Assembly (NCBI GenBank): GCA_964016885.1
Contig: OZ024741.1
Location: 26,544,435-26,608,434, forward strand
Source: Eledone cirrhosa
Lineage: Eukaryota; Mollusca; Cephalopoda; Octopoda; Eledonidae
Reading direction: 5' to 3'
Length of the DNA stretch: 64,000 nucleotides
The notes under the pieces are model-generated. The model did no database searches, had not been told where the DNA came from, and worked only from the letters and a program-made list of their open reading frames with translations. Positions 1-12,590 of this stretch are shown here, piece by piece. Position 1 is the first letter of the stretch. Each line of letters starts with the position of its first letter. The translations under genes and the position numbers were made by a program.

Positions 1-3000
1 AGAGGGACTATACTAATAGTGGACAGGAGGGCTGACAGTACAGGGATAGAGGGACTATACTAATAGTGGACAGGAGGGGTGACAGTACAGGGATAGAGGG
101 ACTATACTAATAGTGGACAGGAGGGGTGACAGTACATGATAGAGGGACTATACTAATAGTGGACAGGAGGGGTGACAGTACAGGATAGAGGGACTATACT
201 AATAGTGGACAGGAGGGCTGACAGTACAGGGATAGAGGGACTATACTAATAGTGGACAGGAGGGGTGACAGTACAGGGATAGAGGGACTATACTAATTGT
301 GGACAGGAGGGGTGACAGTACAGGGATAGAGGGACTATACTAATAGTGGACAGGAGGGGTGACAGTACAGGGATAGAGGGACTATACTAATAGTGGACAG
401 GAGGGCTGACAGTACAGGGATAGAGGGACTATACTAATAGTGGACAGGAGGGGTGACAGTACAGGGATAGAGGGACTATACTAATAGTGGATAGGAGGGG
501 TGACAGTACATGATAGAGGGACTATACTAATAGTGGACAGGAGGGGTGACAGTACATGATAGAGGGACTATACTAATAGTGGACAGGAGGGGTGACAGTA
601 CAGGATAGAGGGACTATACTAATAGTGGACAGGAGGGGTGACAGTACATGATAGAGGGACTATACTAATAGTGGACAGGAGGGGTGACAGTACATGATAG
701 AGGGACTATACTAATAGTGGACAGGAGGGGTGACAGTACAGGATAGAGGGACTATACTAATAGTGGACAGGAGGGGTGACAGTACATGATAGAGGGACTA
801 TACTAATAGTGGACAGGAGGGGTGACAGTACATGATAGAGGGACTATACTAATAGTGGACAGGAGGGGTGACAGTACAGGGATAGAAGGACTATACTAAT
901 TGTGGACAGGAGGGGTGACAGTACAGGGATAGAGGGACTATACTAATTGTGGACAGGAGGGGTGACAGTACAGGATAGAGGGACTATACTAATAGTGGAC
1001 AGGAGGGGTGACAGTACATGATAGAGGGACTATACTAATAGTGGACAGGAGGGGTGACAGTACAGGGATAGAGGGACTATACTAATAGTGGACAGGAGGG
1101 CTGACAGTACAGGGATAGAGGGACTATACTAATAGTGGACAGGAGGGGTGACAGTACAGGGATAGAGGGACTATACTAATAGTGGACAGGAGGGGTGACA
1201 GTACAGGATAGAGGGACTATACTAATAGTGGACAGGAGGGGTGACAGTACAGGGATAGAGGGACTATACTAATAGTGGACAGGAGGGGTGACAGTACAGG
1301 GATAGAGGGACTATACTAATAGTGGACAGGAGGGGTGACAATACAGGATAGAGGGACAATACTAATAGTGGACAGGAGGGGTGACAGTACAGGGATAGAG
1401 GGACTATACTAATAGTGGATAGGAGGGGTGACAGTACAGGATAGAGGGACTATACTAATAGTGGACAGGAGGGGTGACAGTACAGGGATAGAGGGACTAT
1501 ACTAATAGTGGACAGGAGAGGTGACAGTACAGGGATAGAGGGACTATACTAATAGTGGATAGGAGGGGTGACAGTACATGATAGAGGGACTATACTAATA
1601 GTGGACAGGAGGGGTGACAGTACAGGGATAGAGGGACTATACTAATAGTGGACAGGAGAGGTGACAGTACAGGATAGAGGGACTATACTAATAGTGGACA
1701 GGAGGGGTGACAGTACAGGGATAGAGGGACTATACTAATAGTGGACAGGAGGGGTGACAATACAGGATAGAGGGACTATACTAATAGTGGATAGGAGGGG
1801 TGAAAATACAGGGATAGAGGGACTATACTAATAGTGGACAGGAGGGGTGACAGTACAGGGATAGAGGGACTATACTAATAGTGGACAGGAGGGGTGACAG
1901 TACATGATAGAGGGACTATACTAATAGTGGACAGGAGGGGTGAAAATACAGGGATAGAGGGACTATACTAATAGTGGACAGGAGGGGTGACAGTACAGGG
2001 ATAGAGGGACTATACTAATAGTGGACAGGAGGGGTGAAAATACAGGGATAGAGGGACTATACTAATAGTGGACAGGAGGGGTGACAGTACAGGGATAGAG
2101 GGACTATACTAATAGTGGACAGGAGGGGTGACAGTACATGATAGAGGGACTATACTAATAGTGGACAGGAGGGGTGAAAATACAGGGATAGAGGGACTAT
2201 ACTAATAGTGGACAGGAGGGGTGACAGTACAGGGATAGAGGGACTATACTAATAGTGGACAGGAGGGGTGACAGTACATGATAGAGGGACTATACTAATA
2301 GTGGACAGGAGGGGTGAAAATACAGGGATAGAGGGACTATACTAATAGTGGACAGGAGGGGTGACAGTACAGGGATAGAGGGACTATACTAATAGTGGAC
2401 AGGAGGGGTGACAGTACATGATAGAGGGACTATACTAATAGTGGACAGGAGGGGTGAAAATACAGGGATAGAGGGACTATACTAATAGTGGACAGGAGGG
2501 GTGACAGTACAGGGATAGAGGGACTATACTAATTGTGGACAGGAGGGGTGACAGTACAGGATAGAGGGACTATACTAATTGTGGACAGGAGGGCTGACAG
2601 TACAGGGATAGAGGGACTATACAAATAGTGGACAGGAGGGGTGACAGTACAGGATAGAGGGACTATACTAATAGTGGACAGGAGGGGTGACAGTACAGGG
2701 ATAGAGGGACTATACTAATTGTGGACAAGAGGGGTGACAGTACAGGATAGAGGGACTATACTAATAGTGGACAGGAGGGGTGACAGTACAGGGATAGAGG
2801 GACTATACTAATAGTGGACAGGAGGGGTGACAGTACAGGGATAGAGGGACTATACTAATAGTGGACAGGAGGGCTGACAGTACAGGGATAGAGGGACTAT
2901 ACTAATTGTGGACAGGAGGGGTGACAGTACAGGGATAGAGGGACTATACTAATAGTGGACAGGAGGGGTGACAGTACAGGATAGAGGGACTATACTAATA

Positions 3001-3963
3001 GTGGACAGGAGGGGTGACAGTACAGGATAGAGGGACTATACTAATAGTGGACAGGAGGGGTGACAGTACATGATAGAGGGACTATACTAATAGTGGACAG
3101 GAGGGGTGACAGTACAGGATAGAGGGACTATACTAATAGTGGACAGGAGGGGTGACAGTACATGATAGAGGGACTATACTAATAGTGGACAGGAGGGCTG
3201 ACAGTACAGGGATAGAGGGACTATACTAATAGTGGACAGGAGAGGTGACAGTACAGGATAGAGGGACTATACTAATTGTGGACAGGAGGGGTGACAGTAC
3301 AGGATAGAGGGACTATACTAATTGTGGACAGGAGGGGTGACAGTACAGGATAGAGGGACTATACTAATAGTGGACAGGAGGGGTGACAGTACAGGATAGA
3401 GGGACTATACTAATTGTGGACAGGAGGGGTGACAGTACAGGATAGAGGGACTATACTAATAGTGGACAGGAGGGGTGACAGTACAGGATAGAGGGACTAT
3501 ACTAATAGTGGACAGGAGGGGTGACAGTACAGGATAGAGGGACTATACTAATAGTGGACAGGAGGGGTGACAGTACAGGATAGAGGGACTATACTAATTG
3601 TGGACAGGAGGGGTGACAGTACAGGATAGAGGGACTATACTAATAGTGGACAGGAGGGGTGACAGTAGAGGATAGAGGGACTATACTAATTGTGGACAGG
3701 ACGGGTGACAGTACAGGATAGAGGGACTATACTAATTGTGGACAGGAGGGGTGACAGTACAGGGATAGAGGGACTATACTAATTGTGGACAGGAGGGGTG
3801 ACAGTACAGGATAGAGGGACTATACTAATTGTGGACAGGAGGGGTGACAGTACAGGGATAGAGGGACTATACTAATTGTGGACAGGACGGGTGACAGTAC
3901 AGGATAGAGGGACTATACTAATAGTGGACAGGAGGGGTGACAGTACAGGATAGAGGGACTATC
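1..3963. repeat. Satellite array, 46/47-bp unit, about 85 copies
   Basis: Head-to-tail units with almost no interruption. The unit opens AGAGGGACTATACTAAT and closes GGGGTGACAGTACAGG(G)AT; 47-bp units carry AGGGAT and 46-bp units AGGAT or ATGAT. Recurrent variants are ATAGTGG versus ATTGTGG, GGCTGACAG versus GGGTGACAG, and TGAAAATACA. The array runs off the left edge, so its true length is unknown. It contains stop codons and no plausible gene. By position it lies in the VPS41 intron downstream of the 36133-36207 exon. Confidence 0.97.
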
Positions 3964-3984
3964 TTAAGAATGATCAAACTAGGG

Positions 3985-4215
3985 GCGGGGGGGGGGGGGC
4001 ACAGTTGTGTTTTCAATACATACATACCTACATACATACAAACAGACAAACGTAGAAAACACACACACAAAGACACATACAATGCACACACAAAGACATA
4101 CAAACACAAACATACAACACACACACATAACAGACATAGAACCACACACACACACACATACAAAAACACCCAAACACAAACATACAACCACACACATGTA
4201 ATGAAGAGGTACAAA
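3985..4215. repeat. G-run and CA-rich low-complexity DNA
   Basis: A run of 13 G at 3987-3999 follows the end of the satellite. It is followed by about 190 bp of ACACACA/ACATACA sequence. Reading frames here are Thr/His or Cys/Val low-complexity translations and are not genes. Confidence 0.9.
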
Positions 4216-4261
4216 TAACATGTTGACAGATTTGGCAGCGTTTTGTAATAATTAAAATTTT

Positions 4262-4790
4262 GCACAGAAACCACCTCCTCCCCCTATCTCTCTCTCTCTA
4301 ATACAAGTTCCTAGTCTCTCACTTTCCCCCTCTATCTGTCTCTACCATTTTCTCAATCTCTCTCTCTCTACCACAAGCTGCTTGTCTCTCACTTTCTCCT
4401 TGTGCCTCTTACCACTGCCTCTCATCTTCCCCTCTCTGTCACTCTACCATTTTCTCCTTGTCCCTCTTCCCACTGGCCCTCTCTGTCACTGCCATTTTCT
4501 CCAAGTCTCCCAATCCCTGTCTTTCCCTCTCTCTACCACCAGCTCCTAGTCTCTCCTTGTCCCACTCACTGCTCCTCCCGCTCACCTCAGTCTCTCAATC
4601 ATTTTCTCACCCCCTTATCTCTCTACCACCAGCTCCTTGTCCCCCACCCCCGCTGCCTCTCCCCTCTGTCTTTCTACCATTTCCTCATAGTCTCTCAATC
4701 TGTCAATCTCTCTACCACAGGCTCCTAGTCTCTCACTTTCTCCTTGCCTCCTCCCCCTTCCACCCATCCCCCTCTCTCTTATTGGTTCAT
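4262..4790. repeat. Pyrimidine-rich degenerate minisatellite
   Basis: Imperfect repeats of phrases such as CTCTACCACCAGCTCCTAGT, TCTCACTTTCTCC and ACCATTTTCTC recur at irregular spacing. The plus strand is nearly all C and T. No gene is supported; the short Ser/Pro-rich frames are by-products of composition. Confidence 0.85.
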
Positions 4791-4884
4791 TACTATTCCC
4801 AGATACAATAACTGTCAAGATGGGGTTAGGGGGAGGAGGGGGAGAGAACTTTCCTTTGATAGCTTCAGTAATTTATTTAAAGCA

Positions 4885-5240
4885 ATAAGGCACACACAGA
4901 GACAGAGGCACACACACACAGAGACAGAGGCACACACACAGACACATACACAGAGAGACAGAGGCACACACACAGAGACAGAGGCACACGCACACAGACA
5001 GAGGCACAGAGACAGAGCCACAGCACACAGGGACACACATACAAAGAGACATACACAGGGACACACATACACAGAGGCATACACATACAGAGACACACAT
5101 ATAGAGACTGTTATATACACAGACACAAAACACACCTCCTGTGTTAAACTATGGCACATACACAGAGGGATACACATACATACACACCTCCTGTGTTAAA
5201 CTATGGTACAGACACACACATACAGAGACACACACACCCT
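4885..5240. repeat. CA/GA minisatellite
   Basis: Imperfect repeats built from CACACACAGAGACAGAGG and ACACATACA phrases. Near the right end ACACCTCCTGTGTTAAACTATGG occurs twice, near 5131 and 5185. Non-coding. Confidence 0.88.
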
Positions 5241-5251
5241 GTCTTAACAAA

Positions 5252-5345
5252 CTATGATGATGATGATGATGAAGAGAGTCACTTCCACCCTATCCAGGTA
5301 CCTGGCTATGATGACAATGATGATGATGATGATGATGATGATGCT
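5252..5345. repeat. GAT triplet microsatellites
   Basis: Two short (GAT)n tracts at 5254-5272 and about 5310-5342 are separated by 35 bp. They resemble the 3' tails of the retrotransposon family seen elsewhere in the window. Confidence 0.85.
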
Positions 5346-5474
5346 CAAGGACAAAATAAAATGGTGTGCACCTTTAAGTTACCAGCAAATTGACCAGAGG
5401 AAGAGATGATTGGGCTTCATGGTGCCCTGCTAATAACACGTGACCATCTGGTGGTCAAGGCAGCTGTAGTCATC

Positions 5475-5625
5475 ATCATCATCATAATCACTATTTATCA
5501 TAATTTTCCACGCTAGCATGGGTTAGACAAGCTGTCCTATTGTGAGAGAAGCCAGGTTGGATGACCGTGTCTTGCTCATACAGAACTGTTTCTCGCTTAC
5601 TTTCTACTGCTGGATGCTGTGTTCT
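5475..5625 (-). mobile_element. Diverged retrotransposon 3'-tail fragment
   Basis: CATCATCATCATCATAAT, then TTTTCCACGCTAGCATGGGT, TAGACAAGCTGTCC and CTGCTGGATGC, matches in order the reverse complement of the 3' UTR of the full-length element at 42148-45824. It is 5'-truncated with no coding part. The flank at 5641-5800 holds a weak internal duplication (CTATTGATCTCTCAGTT / TTTTGATCCCTCACTT). Confidence 0.75.
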
Positions 5626-5804
5626 AAACATTGACCTTCTAGAGGTGACAGTAATATGTGTACTATTGATCTCTCAGTTGATTGATATTGTCTGTCATTA
5701 ACATGGTGTCACCAAATATTCTAAACAGTGATGATGTGATGGTCAAGGTAACCGCAATATCTGTATTATTTTGATCCCTCACTTCACTGAGAGTCTCTCT
5801 CATT

Positions 5805-7676
5805 AACACTATATCAAACACTCTATACACACTATGTCATCAAACACTCTATACACACTATGTCATCAAACACTCTATACACACTACATCATCAAACACT
5901 CTATACACACTACACCATCAAACACTCCACACTATACCATCAAACACTCCACACTATACCATCAAACACTCCACACTATGTCATCAACCACCACACTATA
6001 CCATCAAACACTACACTATCCCATCAAACACCACACTATACCATCAAACACTACACTATACCATCAAACACTAAACTATACCATCAAACAACCATGAAAC
6101 ATTACACTATACCATCAAACACCACAATATGTCATCAAACACTATATCATTAAACACTCTATACACACTACATCATCAAACACTCCACACTATACCATCA
6201 AACACCACACTATGTCATCAAACACCACACTATACCATCAATCACTACACTATACCATCAAACACTACACTATCCCATCAAACACCACACTATACCATCA
6301 AACACCGCACTATACCATCAAACACTACACTATACCATCAAACACTACACTATACCATCAAACACTACACTATACCATCAAACACCACACTATGTCATCA
6401 AACACTACACTATATCATCAAACACCACACTGCACCATCAAACACTATACTATCCCATCAAACACTACACCATCAAACACCACACTATACCATCAAACAC
6501 TACATTGTACCATTAAACACCACACTATACCATAAAACGCCACACTATCCCATCAAACACTACACTATACCATCAAATACTACACTATACCATCAAACAC
6601 TATACTATACCACCAAACACCACACTATACCATCAAACAGCACACTATACCATCAAACAGCACACTATACCATCAAACACCACATTATTCCATTACATAC
6701 CACACTATACCACCAAACACCACACTGTACCACCAAACACCACACTATACCACCAAACACCACACTGTACCATCAAACACCACACTATACCACCAAACTA
6801 TACCATCAAACACCACACTGTACCACCAAACACCACACTATACCACCAAACACCACACTATACCACCAAACACCACACTGTACCATCAAACACCACACTG
6901 TACCATCAAACACCACACTGTACCATCAAACGCCACACTATACCATCAAACGCCACACTATACCACCAAACGCCCCACTATTCCATCAAACGCCACACTA
7001 TACTATCAAACGCCCCACTATACCATCAAACACTACACTATCCCATCAAACACCACACTGTACCACCAAACACCACACTGTACCATCAAATACCACACTA
7101 TACCACCAAACACCACACTATACCACCAAACACCACACTATACCACCAAACACCACACTATACCACCAAACACCACACTATACCACCAAACACCACACTA
7201 TACCACCAAACACTACACTATACCATCAAACACCACACTATACCATCAAACACTACACTATACCATCAAACACTACACTATCCCATCAAACACCACACTG
7301 TACCACCAAACACTACACTGTACCACCAAACACCACACTATACCACCAAACACCACACTATACCATCAAACACCACACTACCATCAAACACCACACTGTA
7401 CCATCAAACACCACACTATACCACCAAACACCACACTATACCACCAAACACTACACTATACCACCAAACACTACACTATACCATCAAACACCACACTATA
7501 CCATCAAACACCACACTATACCATCAAACACCACACTATACCATCAAACACTAAACTGTACCATCAAACACTACACTGTACCATCAAACAGCACACTATA
7601 CCACCAAACACCACACTATGCCATCAAACACCACACTATGCCATCAAACACCACACTATACCATCAAACACTCTAC
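5805..7676. repeat. Satellite array, 26-bp then 20-bp unit
   Basis: The first 100 bp repeat a 26-bp unit (phrases CATCAAACACTCTATACAC and ACTATGT). From about 5920 a derived 20-bp unit, ACCATCAAACACCACACTAT, takes over and runs about 85 copies. Variants include ACCACCAAAC, CACTGTACC and CACTATCCC. Twenty is not a multiple of three and the unit has no stop in any plus frame, so one plus frame stays open for 532 codons as a His/Thr/Pro/Tyr/Ser-rich translation. That is not evidence of a gene. Confidence 0.95.
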
Positions 7677-7919
7677 ACAGGTTTTTTAAATTCTTTTAAA
7701 TATTTGTTCTCTTTCTCCAATTTATAAAATATAATGAAAATAATAATCTATTGCCAGAAGTTGTTGTTGCTGTTGCTGTAGGATTATCTGTGACAAATCT
7801 TTATCAGTGAAAAGACAATCTAATCATGACCACCCCTTATATTGTATATCGGGAGTGATTATTCAGTATAGTTATTTAATCTGTAACCCATTGATGTAAT
7901 ATTGCTAATGAAATACACT
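7677..7919. other. Unassigned AT-rich stretch
   Basis: A short unique-looking sequence follows the satellite, with a small (TTG)n-like tract near 7760. No exon, RNA or transposon signature was recognised. Confidence 0.5.
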
Positions 7920-8432
7920 GCTTATATATAATATTATAAAGCTGAGCAACATGTGTATGTATTATGTATGTATCCAACACCCCCCCCCATAGTTTCTTAG
8001 CTTTACTCTCTCTATAATAGATCATTCCCCCTCTCTATAATTTAACTGCTTTACTCTCTCCGTCGCTCTTCCCGCTCTCTTTAATCACACACACATCTAC
8101 AGAGAGAGACAGAAAAACAGAGGGAGGGAAAAAGAGAGAGATAGGCCGTTAGACAGAGAGATACAATTAAAGCGTAGTTATTCAGAGAGAGAGGGAGAGA
8201 GAGAGAGAAAGCTTAGGAAAACTACACACACACATCTACAGAGAGAGACAGAAAAACAGAAAGAGGGGAAAGAGAGAGATAGTCCGTTAGACAGAGAGAG
8301 ATACAATTAAAGTGTTAGTTATTCAGAGAGAGTCGGAAGGACAATGTGACACGGGAGGGTGTGTGGTATCTTTGCAGTGGCGTGGTGGGGGAAGGCATAC
8401 CTAGCCAGACACCAGCCGGACGGGCCAGCTAG
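7920..8432 (+). mobile_element. Candidate short non-autonomous Helitron
   Basis: The block ends GGACGGGCCAGCTAG followed by T, the CTAG|T terminus expected of Helitrons, with a GC-rich self-complementary stretch just inside. It begins near TATATATAATATTATAAAGC, resembling the start of the better candidate at 20109. Inside is an imperfect tandem duplication of about 139 bp (CATCTACAGAGAGAGACAG at 8094 and 8233). No clean TC 5' terminus was found, so the left boundary is uncertain. Confidence 0.3.
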
Positions 8433-8445
8433 TGTTTCAATAAAT

Positions 8446-8481
8446 TTTGAAAAAAAAAAAAGAAAAAAAAAAAAAAAAAAA
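8446..8481. repeat. Poly(A) tract
   Basis: About 35 bp of A with one G, directly 3' of the candidate Helitron and just before a SINE. It may be the tail of a lost retroposon. Confidence 0.7.
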
Positions 8482-8504
8482 TTCAAATATTTCTAAGAAT
8501 TTAA

Positions 8505-8690
8505 TAGTTTCTTACTTTTGGTACAAGGCCAGCAATTACCCCCAGTGCATCACTGGTACTTTATTTTATCAACCTCCTAAGGATGAAAGGCAAAGTTAAC
8601 CTCGGCGGATTTGAACTCAGAACACAAATAGCCATAACTATGCTGCAAAGCATGGTGTCTGATGCTCAGATTAACAAACTGTTTCTTTAC
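8505..8690 (-). mobile_element. tRNA-derived SINE
   Basis: In reverse orientation it reads, as in the other copies, a tRNA-like head with the box B region GAGTTCAAATC-type, then TTTGCCTTTCATCCTTA, a GATAAAATAAAGTACCAG core and a GGCCTTGTACCAAAAGTA end. On the plus strand the landmarks are GGTACAAGGCCAGCAATTAC, TACTTTATTTTATCAACC and GATTTGAACTCAGAAC. Transcription would be by RNA polymerase III if active. Confidence 0.85.
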
Positions 8691-9257
8691 TAAACTGATA
8701 TTTAGAACATTGTATAACAAAACAATTGTTAAATAAAATTATAACGCTAGAATTTAATATAAGGATAAATAAACATTTTAAAATAAATGGTTTTGTATCT
8801 TTAATCCAGAGCAAATAACCAACCCACCTATATCTGCACCTGGTTCTCCCTCACCATCCTCTGGGGAAACACCTTCTCTATTCTGTCTGCCGGGGGGGGG
8901 GGGGGGGGCGTGGAGTGGCCAGCGCTTGTGACCCCATTTGCTTATAACAATGAGAGATGGGGAGGGTGAAATAGTTATTTACTTTGCAGTAAAGCAATGT
9001 CTTGTCCTATGTAATCTTGTTAACATGAAGATTCCTCAATGTCTTTGATGATTCTAAACAAACATAATTGTCTCTTTTATTTAACCCTTTAGTTACCAGC
9101 CCGGAAAAAACTGGCTCTGATTCCATAAAACAAATCTTTAAAAAATATTGTAACAAAAGAGTTAAGGCAGTTGGGTGAAGTTAGAGGAGGATTTGGTTGC
9201 TATTTCTAACACACCAAGTGACTACCATTACAGGTTTCTTCAGTGCAAATTGTTATT
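8691..9257. other. AT-rich intronic stretch with a G17 run
   Basis: No gene seen. A run of 17 G lies at 8892-8908. At 9186-9225 the phrase TTGGTTGCTATTTCTAACAC recurs in similar form at 53868 and 54050, marking a dispersed repeat family. Confidence 0.6.
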
Positions 9258-11651
9258 GTGGTTGTGTTGGTGGTAGTGGCTGATGTGATGGTGGTGGTGG
9301 TGGCTGATGTGATGGTGGTGGTGGTGGCTGATGTGATATATGGTGGTGGTGGTAGTGGCTGATGTGATATATGGTGGTGGTGATGGCTGATGTGATACAT
9401 GGTGGTGGTGGTGGCTGATGTGGTATATGGTGGTGGTGGTGGCTGATGTGATATATGGTGGTGGTGGCTGATGTGATATATGGTGGTGGTGGTGGCTGAT
9501 GTGATATATGGTGGTGGTGGTGGCTAATGTGATATATGGTGGTGGTGGTGGCTGATGTGATATATGGTGGTGGTGGCTGATGTGATACATGGTGGTGGTG
9601 GTGGCTGATGTGATACATGGTGGTGGTGGTGGCTGATGTGATATATGGTGGTGGTGGTGGCTGATGTGATACATGGTGGTGGTGGTGGCTGATGTGATAC
9701 ATGGTGGTGGTGGCTGATGTGATATATGGTGGTGGTGGTGGCTGATGTGATACATGGTGGTGGCTGATGTGATACATGGTGGTGGTGGTGGCTGATGTGA
9801 TATATGGTGGTGGTGGTGGTGGCTGATGTGATATATGGTGGTGGTGGTGGCTGATGTGATACATGGTGGTGGTGGCTGATGTGATATATGGTGGTGGTGG
9901 TGGTGATGTGATATATGGTGGTGGTGGTGGTGGCTGATGTGATATATGGTGGTGGTGGTGGCTGATGTGATATATGGTGGTGGTGGTGATGTGATATATG
10001 GTGGTGGTGGTGGCTGATGTGATACATGGTGGTGGTGGTGGCTGATGTGATACATGGTGGTGGTGGTGGCTGATGTGATATATGGTGGTGGTGATGGCTG
10101 ATGTGATACATGGTGGTGGTGGTGGCTGATGTGATATATGGTGGTGGTGGTGGTGGCTGATGTGATATGGTGGTGGTGGTGGCTGATGTGATATATGGTG
10201 GTGGTGGTGGCTGATGTGATACATGGTGGTGGTGGTGGCTGATGTGATATATGGTGGTGGTGATGGGTGATGTGATACATGGTGGTGGTGGTGGCTGATG
10301 TGATATATGGTGGTGGTGGTGGTGGCTGATGTGATATATGGTGGTGGTGGTGGTGATGTGATATATGGTGGTGGTGGTGGCTGATGTGATATATGGTGGT
10401 GGTGGTGGCTGATGTGATATATGGTGGTGGTGGTGGTGGCTGATGTGATATATGGTGGTGGTGGTGGTGGCTGATGTGATATATGGTGGTGGTGGTGGTG
10501 GCTGATGTGATATATGGTGGTGGTGGTGATGTGATATATGGTGGTGGTGGTGGTGGCTGATGTGATATATGGTGGTGGTGGTGGCTGATGTGATACATGG
10601 TGGTGGTGGTGGTGGCTGATGTGATATATGGTGGTGGTGGTGGTGGCTGATGTGATATATGGTGGTGGTGGTGGTGGCTGATGTGATATATGGTGGTGGT
10701 GGCTGATGTGATATATGGTGGTGGTGGTGGTGGCTGATGTGATATATGGTGGTGGTGGTGATGTGATATATGGTGGTGGTGGTGGTGGCTGATGTGATAT
10801 ATGGTGGTGGTGGTGGCTGATGTGATACATGGTGGTGGTGGTGGTGGCTGATGTGATATATGGTGGTGGTGGTGGTGGCTGATGTGATATATGGTGGTGG
10901 TGGTGGCTGATGTGATATATGGTGGTGGTGGTGGCTGATGTGATACATGGTGGTGGTGGTGGCTGATGTGATATATGGTGGTGGTGGTGGCTGATGTGAT
11001 ATATGGTGGTGGTGGTGGCTGATGTGATACATGGTGGTGGTGGTGGCTGATGTGATACATGGTGGTGGTGGTGGCTGATGTGATACATGGTGGTGGTGGT
11101 GGCTGATGTGATATATGGTGGTGGTGGTGGCTGATGTGATACATGGTGGTGGTGGTGGCTGATGTGATACATGGTGGTGGTGGTGGCTGATGTGATACAT
11201 GGTGGTGGTGGTGGCTGATGTGATATATGGTGGTGGTGGTGGCTGATGTGATATATGGTGGTGGTGGTGGCTGATGTGATATATGGTGGTGGTGGTGGCT
11301 GATGTGATATATGGTGGTGGTGGTGGCTGATGTGATATATGGTGGTGGTGGTGGCTGATGTGATATATGGTGGTGGTGGTGGCTGATGTGATACATGGTG
11401 GTGGTGGTGGCTGATGTGATACATGGTGGTGGTGGTGGCTGATGTGATACATGGTGGTGGTGGTGGCTGATGTGATATATGGTGGTGGTGGTGGCTGATG
11501 TGATATATGGTGGTGGTGGTGGCTGATGTGATATATGGTGGTGGTGGTGGTGGTGGTGGCTGATGTGATATATGGTGGTGGTGGTGGTGGTGGTGGCTGA
11601 TGTGATATATGGTGGTGGTGGTGGTGGTGGTGGCTGATGTGATATATGGTG
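9258..11651. repeat. Satellite array, 28-bp unit, about 84 copies
   Basis: The unit is GGCTGATGTGATATATGGT followed by three to five further GGT triplets, so length steps in 3-bp increments around 28 bp (25, 28, 31, up to 40 near 11540-11640). ATACAT alternates with ATATAT. The minus strand lacks stops in all three frames, giving overlapping open frames above 700 codons rich in His, Pro, Thr and Ile; their overlap in every frame shows they are composition artefacts. Confidence 0.96.
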
Positions 11652-12115
11652 GTGATGATGATGATGTGGTGGTGATGGTGTGGTGCTGATGGTGGTGGTG
11701 GTAGTAGCTGATGTGATTCAGGTTGGATGATGTTGGTGGTGGTGCTGGTAGTAGTTATTGATGTAATATATGGTGATGATGATGATGTTGTACTGGTGGT
11801 TATTGGTGTTGGTGGTTGTAACTTCCAGTGTGGTAGTAGGTAGGTCATAGCCTGCAGCAGCAGCAGCAGCAGCAGTTGTTGTTGTTGTTGTTGTACCTGT
11901 CATACAGTGGACATATGTTTTCTGTCTTGTGAATGAATGAATAATGGGGCACCACTACTACTACTACTACTACCACTACTACTACCACCACTACCATTGT
12001 TGCTGCTGCTCCTACTAATACTACTTCTACTACCACCACCACCTTTGCTGCTACTACTACTACTACAACAACCACCACTACCACCACTACTACTACCACT
12101 CTGCTTTATTCCTTT
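11652..12115. repeat. Mixed trinucleotide repeats
   Basis: Degenerate GGT/GAT tracts lead to (CAG)7 at 11855-11875, then (TTG)6 at 11876-11893. A broad field of ACT/ACC triplets fills 11955-12110. Minus-strand poly-Val or poly-Ser frames and plus-strand poly-Leu frames are artefacts. Confidence 0.9.
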
Positions 12116-12127
12116 CCAGACAACCAT

Positions 12128-12532
12128 ACACACACACACACTCATACATACATGTACACAAACTCATATATATATATATATACATGTACACACAAACACA
12201 TACATACATGTACACACAAACTCATAAATACATGTACACACAAATGCATACATACATATACACACAAATGCATACATACATGTACACACAAATGCATACA
12301 TACATGTACACAAACTCATATACATACATGTACACAAACTCATATACATACATGTACACAAACTCATATACATACATGTACACAAACCCATATACATACA
12401 TGTACACACAAACCCATATACATACATGTACACAAACTCATATACATACATGTACACAAACTCATATACATACATGTACACAAACTCATATACATACATG
12501 TACACAAACTCATATACATACATGTACACAAA

Positions 12533-12590
<58 letters not shown>

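Noticed and set aside
6129..7727. 532-codon plus-strand frame
   Set aside because: Product of the stop-free 20-bp repeat; the non-repeat end is only about 15 residues.
9240..11848. Three overlapping 718-774-codon minus-strand frames rich in His and Pro
   Set aside because: They are the same 28-bp satellite read in three frames; no start context, splice sites or non-repeat domain.
11855..11875. (CAG)7 as a possible polyglutamine coding tract
   Set aside because: Flanked by other simple repeats, no surrounding coding sequence or splice sites.
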